This document shows positions 26,351 to 39,550 of a DNA stretch of 64,000 nt, in pieces. Made by a program: the position numbers and the translations under genes. Each line of letters opens with the position of its first letter. Within the stretch, counting starts at the first letter, position 1. The stretch is from Saccoglossus kowalevskii (Eukaryota; Hemichordata; Enteropneusta; Harrimaniidae). Where the stretch lies: the NCBI RefSeq assembly GCF_000003605.2, contig NW_003145790.1, forward strand, positions 139,426-203,425. The letters run 5' to 3'. Below the pieces are notes generated by a model that saw nothing but the letters and a program-made list of their open reading frames with translations, was not told the origin of the DNA and did not search any database.

Positions 26351-27484
26351 CTACACACAGGTAAATTATTGAAAATGTCATATATAGCTGCATTGTACTG
26401 GCCTATTATATACACGTATTCAAACGGCAATCAAATGAAAACGCTATTTCACGCTACGTCATGCATACCAATATTATACATCCTGCCACTAATGTAAATA
26501 GAACCCGTAAGCAATTCGAATATTAAATGATCTCTTTTTTCACGCAGTTGAAAAAAAACAGTACATTCTGTTGATATTACAGTTTCTGTTTATTTGATGA
26601 TTCGTTTTATATGTTAAAGTTATGTCACCAAGTGAATCATTACATATTTAATATGCGTAAAGCTGAGTTATCAGACGGCCTTCGTAGTGTAATGAAACGG
26701 TATCCCTAATCGTAATATAATGTGTAATACACGTAGTTCGCAGCAACGTAACGTGAAAATGGATGCACCAATAAATGATAAAATTACCTTAGCCTTAAAG
26801 ACATAGAATGATGTGCTTGGTCAGTTGCTTATCCACGATAAGTAGATTGAATATTACATTATCATACATAATTAACAATTTTAAGTTTTCACTCTTTTGT
26901 GAAATATATAATATAGTGATCGGAAAGCCTGTAACTATTACATACATTCTATTTAATAAAACCCAACAAAAATATGTAAAAAAAAATGATTCATAGCTTC
27001 TTCACACGTACATCACTGTTTTATTCATGCGTTCTTCACATACGACGTATAACAAACTGCATCCAAAAGTTTTCAAAGATATTGTTTTTATCTAATCATT
27101 TTAATTTGGCTTTAACTGTTTTACATTTTTGTTATTCGTCCAAGTAAATATGTTGTTTTCCATTAATGATTTCAACAAGAATATTGTTTTGAAATACGTA
27201 CTTTCAATAATGTCTAGTATAGCGCTATATAAATATATTGGTCTACTTTATGCATTCCCAATATGTCATTGCTTTCAAAAAGTCTCATTAATCTATTTTT
27301 TTTAATGCGCATTCAAATATGTTTACTATAAATCTATTGCATTATTCATTCAAATATTGTCCATTATTGCATTGTAAATTTGTTTGTCTACACCTCCTCA
27401 TTTTAAATATTATGCATTCCGATTAATACAATGTTTTATAATATAGACTTTATTGACCTTTTGTTATACATACATAATGCTATG
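26351..27484. other. Intergenic, nothing recognised
   Basis: A+T-rich sequence with short ATT and TTTA runs. I see no coding sequence, repeat boundary or RNA gene. Confidence 0.55.
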
Positions 27485-27614
27485 AGGTTATTACGAGGAT
27501 GCCTCGATGTATGCACGAAGACAGTACAGCGGTAGTAACGAGCGACGCGCAACGAAGGTCGATGCGACGGCGTACTGCATGGTTGCATACTTTGAAGTAT
27601 CATCGTAATAACCT
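27485..27614. mobile_element. MITE family A, copy 2 (complete)
   Basis: A 130-bp element with TIRs of about 43 bp. The left end reads AGGTTATTACGAGGATGCCT and continues to GTATGCAC and ACAGTAC. The right end mirrors it with GTACTGC, GCATACTTTGAAG and CGTAATAACCT. The core is CpG-rich (GAGCGACGCGCAACG) and contrasts with the A+T-rich surroundings. It aligns along its whole length with the reverse complement of 1-99. The flanks (CTATG and TTAAAG) show no certain target-site duplication. It is non-coding and superfamily unassigned. Confidence 0.85.
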
Positions 27615-28086
27615 TTAAAGTTATTATTATAAATCTTTTTCTTCCAAGGATACATCATGGGAATGTCGAAATTCAAACAGTTTAGAACAGAATTAGCGAA
27701 CTTCTTTGGTGGCAGCCATGTTTTTTTTTATTATTAGAGTACGCTTACGCGCGTAATCATTTCATATTTGGAATTCGCATTTCCTATGGTAGAACAGAAA
27801 TACCCCGTAAAATACCGCAAACTACAGCACGCTGTAACTTATGGCGTTACGGTAATAAATATAATTAATAAAAGTGCCTTCCCACGTAAACTGGTCTAAA
27901 TGGTCAGTGTAATATGTCGGTATAATAGGTACAATAAATTATGTTACAGCTTCATATTCTTATTAGTTTCCTATATGTACTCGCGTACCATCTCACATAT
28001 AATCAATTCTAATTTATAAATATTCTGAAAGCGCTATAACATTACGTGATATAAATCAGAGATTGGTTGAAAATACCACTTTTAGA

Positions 28087-28320
28087 TAGTCGCGCCCACT
28101 AGTGATAAGGCTTTACTGTCACGTGCACGTCACGTTCTGTACATTGGTTATCGCGATGTTTTTGAAATTGATAACTATATAGTCTATAGTATAGTAAAAC
28201 CCCTCAAAATACTTATCTTCCCTGCTGAATAACTAAAGATCAAATTAATTTTGAAATAATAGGCTTTCGTGTCACCTATTTACGTCATAAAAGCGCTCAG
28301 TCGCTAGGGGGCGCGACCTA
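28087..28320. mobile_element. TA-flanked MITE of about 230 bp
   Basis: TIRs lie immediately inside a TA on each side (28087-28088 and 28319-28320). The left reads GTCGCGCCCACTAGTGATAA and the right, reverse-complemented, reads GGTCGCGCCCCCTAGCGACT. Similarity continues more loosely to CTTT-ATG-ACG. A TA target-site duplication is typical of Tc1/mariner-like MITEs, so that superfamily is a reasonable inference. The element also carries an internal direct pair, AAGGCTTTACTGTCACG near 28107 and AGGCTTTCGTGTCACC near 28261. It has no coding potential. Confidence 0.7.
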
Positions 28321-31300
28321 TGACAATACGCATACAGCCTACTGTATACTACTGACTCCATAGCGTCGTGTCAAAGAAATTAACACACATTACGTAACTT
28401 TAACTATTTTATATATTATGGAAAATTAAGCATATAACGTACTTTGTCACGAGTTTCATTTTTGTATTAACACACCACAAATTAAAGCAAATATTTATAA
28501 TTGTTGTATTCCTTTTTGATTTTTTGATCGATGAAATATATAATTGACACATGCGCTGTTTATACACACGGCCATTATGGAAAAAAATTAATCCGAAAGT
28601 AACCAAATATTGCCCATCCTATGACCGTGACCGAACCCATCATTTTGCAACAAAACGCTTGTTAATATATGACATGCTTCCTGTCTATCCTTACTGACAT
28701 GTTTAACGCATTTCAGATTTCTGGGACAAAATTAATCCGCTTTCTAGACTTGCTTAGTAAGTCTGAGACGTGTCTTTCCCTGTTATTTGTTGAAATCGTA
28801 GACAGTATTATTTAGCCCATGAGAATTCTCTGCATTAAAGTCAGCTGTATTACGCATGCCAGAGAACTTAATTACCAGCCAATCCTGTGTTTTCTACTTC
28901 CATGTAATGTATGGCTGCACTAATGAACGCAATTCTGCTTTTTTTGTTCACTACAACATAATTGGAGAAATGCAATTACGCTAGGGGTTATGCATATAGC
29001 TGTGTTTGCACTAAACACGACAGTTATGGAAACACATAATATATTGCCAAAACAGAATTATTGCAATAACAATTGACGTATTTCTATTGTTTATACAAGA
29101 ATATGCGATGACGTTCAAGAACATCGTTGGCATCATTCTTGCCGTTCAATCTAACTAATTTGCATTATCTGTTATGATGATAATAACGATGCGATATGAT
29201 TTGATATGAAATTATGATTTAACGTAGTGCGATGTGATGCATGTTCATTTCATGTCATGAAACACAACACATATGTTGTTAAAATGATGCATACACAACC
29301 GCGTTGAGCTAAGATGCGTAGTTTCTAGTAGCATTTACAAAGTCATGCTGACCCGGATTATGACAATAACATCGTAGTTATATTTAATTTCCCTCGCCAT
29401 ATTCATGACAACATTCTTAGCCAATTTCACGATAGCTAAACCAATTCATGCACAATCAGATTTTGCTCATTTCGATCAACTTTACTACCTGGTTGTAAAT
29501 GTTGACGGATAATTGGATGTTTAATATAGTGTGATTGAGAACGATCATTTGCAGTCGTATGAGGTCATAACTTCTTATTCCCTACTGATCACGTGCTCCG
29601 CATTTTCACAACTTACCCATTCGCGGTAAATGTTTGTGAGTTATTTAACTTTGAAATTCGTTCCATTTGTTTTTCTTCTATTGACACAAAAACAATCGGA
29701 GAAGAGGAATTAAAAAGTTAATTGACGAGAATTGGCAATATCGTGTTTTTGACATTTTGTGGATGAATTGGAAGCTGTACTATAATTGAGGTTGACTTGC
29801 CGATCGATTGAAAATAGAGACAAAATGAATCATTATTGCAAATAATGATAACAAGTAGGCCATCACATCGATTCGATCTAAATTGTCCCAATCAGCGAAA
29901 TGAAGATTTAGCATTTTACCTAACTCACTGGAAATAAATTGTTGAATTGAACAAGATTGGAGACTGCCCTTTGCGCTATTTGTTTGGCGGAGTATTATCT
30001 AAAGCCGTTTAACAAATGTTGGTTTAGGGATTATAAAGTTATTAAACAAATTCATATGGCATATCATAGACGAAAATAAATTGGAAAACACGGAAGTAAG
30101 CGCGTTGTCTATTGGGATACATGCATAGGCCCATGGAATCCCGCTCGAATATTTAATTTATATGAAGAACCATCCACCGACGAGGTGAGATTTAACATGA
30201 ACAAGACCTCAATGCCGTGAATATATATTACTTGGAAAGTACATTTTTAAAAACTCTTTTTCTACTCTATTGTGTTTTTGTGGTTATTGTTGTTTAAAAT
30301 ATATTCGAACGATCGTAAACATAATTAACAAAGTGAAAGTCTTATCGCAATTACGACACGTCTTGCGTGAGACAAATAGCAGTACTCAGGAAGAGCATGT
30401 GCAAATGAGAATGTAGGAAAATTGTCATTGACTGTCTGAATTTGTCTGTATATTTCTTTTAGGCAATATTCAGCATAATCGCATAAGGTACATATTGACC
30501 TACTGTTTAATGTAATCTTACAGTAGAATTCAAATTGTGCACGCTCGTTCATGTTTATGCGCATATTTACAATTAAACATTATTATTATATTATTATACT
30601 CGAAATTATTTTTAACAATATTGTGATTGATATCTTCAATGAAAAACGATAGTTTTATTTCATGTCACCTGTCCGTTGACTCGTTGGCGATATCGTAATT
30701 AATAAAAAGGCGAAGCATGAATAATTTAATATTTATACATTCAACCGGAATATCCTTGAGGTATTTAAAAACAAGATTATGCATTTTACTCGACTACGCG
30801 AGGGTTTCTAATCGCCTTGTAGTTTTCACGTTATACTATATCATGCGCCCGTTATTATGAAGAATGTTGCAAACAACATTAGCAGTTACTATACAATTAA
30901 TGATCAATTGTGCCGATTTAGTATCCATCCAATCGCAGTTTCTTGTTTTGAACTGTTGATGTTCGCCACGTTTATTCTCTGCCAGTTCAATGAGCATCGA
31001 GTACATTTTTCTTGATGTCATTTGCCGGTAACAAAAATCGGTTTAAAACATTTGGATAATCTTACATTCAGTCATTTTATTCAGTCGTAGATTAATATTG
31101 ATTAGTCACACAACACCCCTCCATCATCCGCTATTTTCGTGGATTTGAAGAAATATCGTAGATCACAAGAATCCCAATTTGTTGTTAACAAATACACCAC
31201 CTTTATTTCAATATCATTTCACGTTCCACAGTTCTATCTCGTTGGGTACTAACTATATAAATCCTGTCAAACACGGTCACATACTAATATTGTAAATCTA

Positions 31301-33971
31301 CAATAAATTCCAACCTATATTAACACTCTAGATCCATTAAAGATATAATTCGATTACTTCGAGTCTCTAAAGTACGATCCCTTTTACTGCCTGACATAGT
31401 TTCTACGTTTATGGCGTGTAACCAATGTCACAATTGGGCAATTACTTTTTTTAAAACTAAGCACAGTCGCAAGGAGAGTTAGCACTGCGTCTGTTGGTTT
31501 CATAATTAGGAAATCAGTTCAAGTAAGAAGGAAATGAATGCCCTCCCAACAATTGGAGTGTTAGCAATGGTGTGCACACTTTAATGAATCATGAATTTCA
31601 GAACGTAATGAACAAGTCGCCAAACAAATTATATATTACAACAAACTGATTTAAATAAATATACTAAAAAAAGCTGAAACTTATTTCCGTTAACGTAACA
31701 ACTTCTTTCTGGTGGATCCCTGAGCCAATAAAATTTGAAATCCGACTGCAATCTTCCTACTTGGTGCGAACAAAATTAATGAAAAACACACCCACAAAGC
31801 ATCAACTTCGATCAGTTGGAGGATCAGTATTTTTCTTCAGAAAATTACGTCAACAAAAGTTTCTTTTTTTTTCGTCGCAGCATAAAATAAACCAACTCCA
31901 TTGCAATTTTTACATTGACTTAATGTAATATTGTATTGCAGGTGCCAAATGTTTGCTTGTTTTTTTTTTAAGAAACAGCTTAAATTTCCCTGTGCATATC
32001 ATGGGGTTCATATATATCGCATAAGTGACTAGTATAAGGTATTTCCACTTTTCCACATATATGCTGCCATTGAAGGAATAGTAATTTACTCTGACATTGC
32101 ATATACGCACAAAATATGTGCGCGTGTATTTGACTACTAGTATGTATAATAATAATAATTTTAAATTTTAGATCAATGCAAGGAATACGATTTATATGTA
32201 ATATACCATTCAACATAATATATGCATATATTTTATGCTTAAGTATTAAGTATCACTGGACGACACGCCAACGCTTCGACAGTCCGAGTCCAAGTAACCA
32301 ATATTTCATTAAAATAGAGATGTTGTTGGTAAGTTTGAAAGGATGTGAGATGATAAAATCGCGCACGAAGTAGTAATAGTAATCTAGATTATTTGGTGCT
32401 ACTTATATTACCTGTGTGTCAAACGAAGACTACAAATTAGGGGACATTACCCGATAAACTGCCACTTGGCTGGTTTTTAATCTATCTCACCGATCAATCA
32501 CCGAGTACTTCAGATATACGATGAATCCCTCTGTCAGAGTATTACCGAGTGTTTCTTATGCGAAGATCGTTCACTGGTTTATATACGCTAGAGTGCATAC
32601 AATGAACATCAAGTCTCGATGGAACTCGATTAAACTGCTGAACCTTGGCAGCGATATATTTGATGTACAGCTTGTTTTACGTTGAAGGCCTAATAACTCC
32701 ACGGTAAATGATGACTTCGATCATTAACCCTTCGTAATGTTTACATGGCATATGTCGACATAGCAGACGTATTCGCGAGATGGAATTGAGTTACCATACA
32801 TATTTTACGTAACTTAATTGATAAATTATCACAACACTTATGACTTTTATCACGCCATATGGAATATTGTTTGCAAATTGATCTGCACTGTGTATTGAAC
32901 AGCTCATTCAAGACGACTTGCAAACAATATTGTCGGTTTTAAAACCAGTCGACACTGTTACTGTCTACAAATCGCGATCAAGGCATGTTTCCACCACTCC
33001 CTTGCGTTATTATGTACACACAATTATGTTTTTCTAATCCATTTTCGTAGCTGGGTTTCCAAAGGACGGCGCTTTTGAGATGCTTTCAAGGGAGATACAA
33101 TGTAATAGAAGGAAGTGATGTTTGTTCTGCTTCACAAATATCAGTCTGTCTATTTAATTTCTCAAATATGTTTTCGACATCGTAGTAATTTACAACCATG
33201 AATTATTTATTTTTCTGGATTAAAAAAAAAACACGTAGCCATAAAATGTGTGTAAATGCAGCATTTGCCTTCGATCTACTTCGTGAATGGAAATCGAATT
33301 TTACAGTACACAGGGGAAACAAACACTTACAGCTTCGCAAAATAGATGCTGGAATCACTTGTGTACGGTGAAGCTTTATCAAATGCATGAAGTGACAGAT
33401 GGTTTAGGCTTTCCCACACATTGTAGGTGTTGTAGGGATTTATTCACAGACTGCTTCTGTTTTGCTGAAACTAATCTCTCGAACACAAACATAACACACA
33501 CAAACATCCTCGGATGTTCGCTGTGTGAAAATGGCAGCCATTAATTGAGGGAGGAAACCTAAACACACAGTATATTCATTATGTAATCTATTGTTTGCCT
33601 GCTCCTCAGTAAGCAATTTGTCTGAACTAAAACTTTTTTTCGAACATGAGGCAATTATAATTGTTGGTTAATTGATTCAAACTGAAGAGACATATGTCAT
33701 ATCCGTCTTTGTCTTTTTTCAACGACACATATGTATTGATCTTATGAATATGCAATAACTATGTTCATATCCCTCGTAAACATACGCGGTTACGTGTTAG
33801 ATTTCATTGTATTCATTGCACTCAATAAATTACAATACAAGTTATTAATTGACCATTTGCAGGTTTCAATGGATGTGCCCACCGGGTACAGAATTCCCAA
33901 ATGTACACTAGCAGACTAATTTTGCGCTGTCGTGATAATTAAATATAATCCCACGGCATTTGTTGTTAGCC
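28321..33971. other. Intergenic, no gene recognised
   Basis: A+T-rich sequence with degenerate GATATGAT-like simple sequence at about 29180-29230 and a 21-bp palindrome at 29829-29849 (ATCATTATT, GCA, AATAATGAT). Weak open frames such as 33287-33544 (+) lack recognisable motifs. No RNA gene or transposon ends were found. Confidence 0.55.
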
Positions 33972-34052
33972 TGATGTAATGTCGCATGAGTGATTACCGT
34001 CAGTGCAACGCGAACCGATACAATACTGACGGTAATCAAGGATATGACATCA
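33972..34052. ncRNA. Candidate microRNA-like hairpin
   Basis: A perfect 13-bp inner stem pairs GATTACCGTCAGT (33992-34004) with ACTGACGGTAATC (34025-34037) across a 20-base loop. A further paired 6-bp base, TGATGT with ACATCA (33972-33977 and 34047-34052), closes an asymmetric internal bulge. The total of about 80 nt is the size of an animal microRNA precursor. I do not recognise the mature sequence as a known microRNA. It could equally be the end of an inverted-repeat transposon or a cruciform-forming site. Confidence 0.3.
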
Positions 34053-34699
34053 AACTATCCAGCAACATTGTGATATTATATATTTAACACATTTCAGTAG
34101 TGAGACAAATTACCTGAAGTTGTGTTTTATGTGACTGAACGCGTTAATGAGTTTCCTTTTGGATTGCGCACAGTCGGGTACAAATACAGAAATGGCAGGA
34201 ATTGCGTTGATATTGGTTGTTTGTGGTACACATCCTCAAGCAGAGGCTTAAAACCATTTTAACGGCGAATGGGTTAATTGTTATACATAATTACAGTCAA
34301 GTTACACATGATTATTGTCACTTCACTCACATTTATCAGTATCTAACCACCACAAAAGCGTAACGAACTGGGTAATGGCAAAACTTATATAACTGCTCGG
34401 GTGTTTATTTGTAATGCAAAAAATGTTTCATGAAAACTACTTATTTTGTCAGTATAGTAACTAAAAAAGCGTTGTTTATAAAGTTACGGTCGTGTTTATA
34501 TTGCGAACAAGCGAATCATTCATACAGTTTCTTTCATGAATTCAATCAAAATTCAATAAATACACTGCACAAAAACACATGACTGTATTGTTGTACTGTG
34601 CTTTGTGCGTACGAGGTGAGTAAGACAAAAAAAGCAATCACCTTTGTACGACAACCTGTGAGGGTTTAATTTACGATACATTCATTTGTATTTAACTTA

Positions 34700-34985
34700 A
34701 CTGTTTGATTTTAATTTGCATTTTCATTGAGATCTTGACCTGTATTGAACTTGAAATCACATCTGCAATGAGATTACAATTCGCACTGAGATTTTGACTT
34801 GAAATTGAATTTCAAATGTCATTCGGATTGAGATTTTGACTGTAATTTACATTTTGACTTGCTTTTACATTGACTTTCTGATTTTCATTCTCCTTTAAAA
34901 ATGTAATTTGCATTGACATTCCGACTTTAATTTAGATGTTGACTTGTATTTTCTTGTAGATTTGAGTTTGCATTGGCTATTAATA
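34700..34985. repeat. Cryptic simple repeat (TTGACTTG/ATTGAGATTT-like)
   Basis: The tract is built from many short variants of TTTGACTTGTATT, ATTGAGATTTTGACT and TTGCATTTTCATTG, giving strong T and G enrichment on the + strand and almost no longer-range order. It looks like a decayed simple-sequence or short-unit tandem array. Confidence 0.7.
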
Positions 34986-35339
34986 CTACTGTTTTTTTGA
35001 ACTTGAAATGTAATTGTTGCTAATCCGGTAATCTATGGAAAACCTTTTGGAAGGGAGATGTTCTATGGGCCCGACGTGTCGCCGTATGCGTAATGTTGGA
35101 ACTGAAACAAAAATATTTAAGATAACTTCATTGATGAGAATAAAGCAGGATGTCAAAAATAGAAAGGAATCTGTGATATATTGTACACTGCTGGCAATAA
35201 ACACTATTGTTTTGACGATTAGATTCGTGTAGTGGAGCTTGTCGGGGATTGTTTTGTGGAAAGTACTGTGAGAGAGGCTTGAACAAATCAACCATTCGAG
35301 TGTCCTCTTCCGATGAAAACTCTTTTTACTAGGACTGGG

Positions 35340-35413
35340 GGGGGGGCGAATTCGAAACCACCCCATGATGGCATGGAGCTCCGTCGCTAACTGTTCCACA
35401 ACTTTAGTGAGTT
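35340..35413 (-). mobile_element. Possible tRNA-derived SINE head
   Basis: On the minus strand, TGTGGAACAGTTAGCG (35385-35400) resembles a tRNA A-box region. GGTTTCGAATTCGCC (35345-35359) resembles a B box (consensus GGTTCGANTCC), at the usual 25-45 base spacing. A run of 10 C residues follows on that strand. A minus-strand open frame of 137 codons (34986-35399) overlaps it but reads through this non-coding-looking head, so I do not call it a gene. The tRNA resemblance is partial, and the 3' part of a SINE is not identified. Confidence 0.3.
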
Positions 35414-36658
35414 CATTGAAGACACATACCTAAACTGTATTAAACTATATTGTATGAAAAGATAGTAGTTTTGATTCATTTTCTTGCGCCTTCTTTGCAG
35501 AATTGTTATTACATTTTTTTTATCTTTTATAACATTTGGTATTTTGATCCAAAGCAATTGAAAGACAAATTCATCACTCGGGCACGCTAATGAACCTTAC
35601 CACACGCCTACGTAACATGGTTATCTGATTTACAATGATATTACAATCTTGGTAAATGAGTTTTCACAATACAACGAATGATTTCGCACTTTTTTTTCTG
35701 TCTTGAAGTAGATCCGTGGTAGATTATACATTTCCTGCAATTTGATGTTTACGCAGTATAAATGTCAGTCGAATCGTTTGCTCGATAGCCGAAATGGATA
35801 CCTATTAATACAGCGATTCGTCTTAGTAAATTGCTGATGCATATCTACTGCAAGGATTGCCAGTAATGGAAGAGACAAAATAGAAACACAATATGGGTCG
35901 TAATCCCCTTAACGAGACTACATATAAATTGGTAAGATTGGGAGATACCGCTTGCAACTGAGATAAATGCTCTTTTGCGTTCTGAGAATATAAAAGACCA
36001 CTAATGTTAAATAATATATTGGTAACCTCCAACGCATTAATTCTGCAAAGTTTTTGTACATATCACTTCATTTTGTGTGTTTTATCAGTTCTAAAATTCA
36101 TTATTGACTCATACAGTTTTGCAACATCAATTTTTGATCAAGTATTATTACAATATAGGACATTCCAATAAAAACCCTGAATCTGATACTTCATCGCTGT
36201 AAGTCATTCCAAACAGGAAATGCTTGATATGGTGAACCATGGGTAAATGAAAAACGTCAGTCATGAATCTATATTTCACATTGCATTGAATATTCTTTGT
36301 AGAACTATGTTGATTATTACTCACTCTACGGTGTACTCAACAAATAATCAAGTTTTTAAGTTATTATGTACTACCTAATTAATCCGCTAAGATATGTCAA
36401 TATGAAAGTGTTTATGCGAAACACCACACTACAATGACAGAAATTTGAGAGTTGATATTGCGGAATCAAATTCAAATAATGATAACCAATCAGTGTTGAA
36501 TATGTGTAGTTAAACCGTTTCTAAATGTGTATGTATTAATGAAATCTTTGTATACAGAATGTCTAAAACACGAACTAAATAAATATTTCGTCTTTATTAT
36601 AAACATTTCATACTTATTATGTAATAATAACATCAATAATATGTAACTTTCCTTTTTT
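35414..36658. other. Intergenic, nothing recognised
   Basis: A+T-rich sequence without convincing open frames, repeats or RNA genes. Confidence 0.55.
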
Positions 36659-36803
36659 ATTCATTCATTCATTCATTCATTCGTTCATTCATTCATTTAT
36701 GCATTTATTCATTCATTCATTCATTCATCCATTCATTCATTCATTCATTCATTCATTCATTCATTCATTCATTCTCCACTCAGTCATTCAGTCATTCATT
36801 CAT
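36659..36803 (+). repeat. (ATTC)n microsatellite
   Basis: About 145 bp of ATTC units with a few substitutions (GTTC, ATTTATGC, ATCC) and a short interruption near 36775-36785, after which CAGTCATT variants continue. Simple sequence. Confidence 0.95.
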
Positions 36804-39480
36804 AATAATTAGTGATAGTTTGACACTCATATTGACAACAGTTTTCTCTTGATCATCATCCATTAAATCCTGGTTAAGATTCTTTGATATATAACTCCTC
36901 CATACTCTAAATAGTTTGTTAGGTATACTACATTTCCAATAAAAGTTACTTGCATTAACCAGCTCTTTGTTATTACTCTGCTGATCACACCAATTCGAAT
37001 TTTTTTAGATTATTTACTATCATTTACAATTTGAGCATAACACTACGTATATGTAGGTCCCGGTAACTGTTCAGAACTTCCTATCTATATACAGATGATA
37101 TGACTGATCAATGCAAAGTATGAATGGACACGCTGACACACTACTGCTTAAAATGCGTACCCCGTGGTAAAGTAAAATCGAGTACACTGGATCGGAAATG
37201 ATATCATTTCAAAGTCTCTACCTTGTTAGTTCCACCTGCCTTGTTAAAAAGGAATGTCAGTGGGTTGATTGCTAATATAGATTTCCTAACACAAAAATAG
37301 ACTTTCGTTACAGCAAGAGCCGCGTGAGTGGTGAGAGCGATCGTGTTTCACATGACTTCAACATTTCTTTCTGTAGGTGCACCTGCATGACAATTTTGCC
37401 AGGATCGATTAATCCGGTGGATATATAAATTCAATAATACGTACATATTCTGAGAATATACTTACTTTATATGTACGTGTTACAACTTATAAAAACGAGC
37501 ACCCTTAATTTGTATGATATGGACACAAACATGCCACGTGGCGTGCACAATTAAATATGTACTGGTTATGTTATGAAAAATTATAAATCACAAATCCTTG
37601 ATGAAGGAATTTAACACCATATTATCATATTTACACAGTATTTACCTTTTTATCTTTTATTTTATCTAATGATAAATATGTTTTATCAATTTTCCATGCA
37701 ATTCAATATAAATATGGATTTTGGAGGCTTCCAAATATTTTTTGATCGCATTATACGTTATACAATTCACCCTTTGCAAGCAATATGCAAACACATTATG
37801 TCAGAAACTTGTTGAATGTTTCAGTTTCTCAAATCAATTCGATTGGCAAACTAGTAAAATGCAAACATCTTACATTGTGGTGTACGTTTGTTATTGCACC
37901 GCTAGATACAAGGTTGTTTATTTTCTGGGAAGTGAATAGATCCATAATTCCGTAATTACCGCCCCCGGTCCTGAATCAATTTACAAAATAGTATGTCAAC
38001 TCGAATCTTGTTATCGAAACGATTGCGTAATCATCAAAGACGCCTAATGATGTTTGTAGCAACTGTCGAGCTCATTAGAACACATGTAAGAGTGAGCTGA
38101 ATACCAAATGTACCGAAACATCGGATGAGAGTTTGCACGAATATTCGAAGTTTGATAACACTCACTACAAACAGTTTGATGCGTTTAATTTAGGTTTGAT
38201 ATCTCAGTTCAAATTTCTGTGTAATAACCCAACTAAAAGAATATTGACAGAACACTACGATTTTATACAATTCTTGTTTCGAGACAGCAGGAATGTTGCA
38301 ATTGTTCGGCTTTGTATTACATTTATATTCAAGGCATAACCTTTCGAGGGTAAGCATACGGAAGCTTACGGAAACAATTCTATAGATCTATTCTTAGGTT
38401 TGTCATTCACAGCTTTTAATGATCTACTTAGTTGTTGGATTATATCAACTTATACAGGCATCGCGTGTTTACAGGGGCTACAATCGTGCTTACGTGACGT
38501 TCCTTTCTCACGGTACTCCTGCATGTGATAGAATATGTTTCACTGATGCTACTGACATTTCTTTGGTGACTATTTCGAATAACTTCTGTTCGCACTCGGG
38601 GGAGTCGAACTAAATAAAACCTTACTTTCATGGTCAAAAGCACTGGAAAAGTGCTATACATATAATTCACGTTTCACACACAATTGTTTGAGTATGCGCC
38701 TGATGACAACGCCTCGCGTACTTGATTTGTAGTTGATCACTTCAAGCCAAAGTCACGGTCATGCAAACACGGACGCGAAAAGACGTCATAGTTACACTTT
38801 CCTTAGTTAACACGGTCCGCGAATTACTCTTCCGTGATCGGAATTACAGACTTAGTTTCGGAAGATGATTTCCATGAGTAAATTATTCAAAGGTTACAAT
38901 TAATGATAATAATTTCCGTCGTATCTTTACGGAGATCAAGGTTGCATATCTCCCCTGATACGTGTCCAGCTGTTGAGTATTATGTCAAGCCAGAGATAGT
39001 ATAAATGGTCATTCTGCTATAAAACTAATCTCACGAATTAGCCTTGGTTAACGATAACACTCAAACAATCGAAAAAGTGCCACTTTATAACACGACTGTA
39101 AATGTGTCTCAAAATAATAGAATAATTATACTGATTGTAGCCATTTAATACACTGACAAATCACAGCGTTCAGATAATGGCTATGATATCTCAAGAGAAT
39201 TATGCATCTAAAAAAAGGCGAACTTAATGATTCACCGACACAGACGTTATCAACTGTGGGTCTAACCGTCACGGGATCCACCCTAGTATGTCAAGAAGTC
39301 AATGTAATGTTGTTGTTTTTTGTAGACACTTTCCTTTCCTGTTATCCTCGAGGCAATAGTGTTATCAACACACATGCCAGTTATAGATGTACTGTTTGCT
39401 GCATACTACGTTTCAGTGCTAACACAGAGTCGATACAATTCTTGAAATAACGCGTATCGTCTATGAACTTTAGATGATAA
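36804..39480. other. Intergenic, nothing certain
   Basis: A+T-rich sequence. A 16-bp palindrome GAAATGATATCATTTC lies at 37195-37210. The open frame 38133-38339 (+) is short and has no recognised motif. No transposon ends were identified. Confidence 0.55.
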
Positions 39481-39550
39481 TGGCCGCCGAGATCTCGTTA
39501 AGTACGAGATAACCACGCGACCGCTGTATTTAGAACATTAGACGCGATGA
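39481..39550 (+). repeat. AGATCTCG-core dispersed repeat, copy 1
   Basis: Begins TGGCCGCCGAGATCTCGTTA, then a GCGAGA-like stretch and CTGTATTTAGAACATTAG. Related copies lie at 45352 and 56450. The match starts sharply at TGGCCGC and fades after about 70 bp. Confidence 0.45.

Noticed and set aside
34986-35399. 137-codon minus-strand frame
   Set aside because: It starts in a tRNA-like, C-run-containing stretch and runs into a cryptic simple repeat. Length is near chance expectation and no domain is seen.
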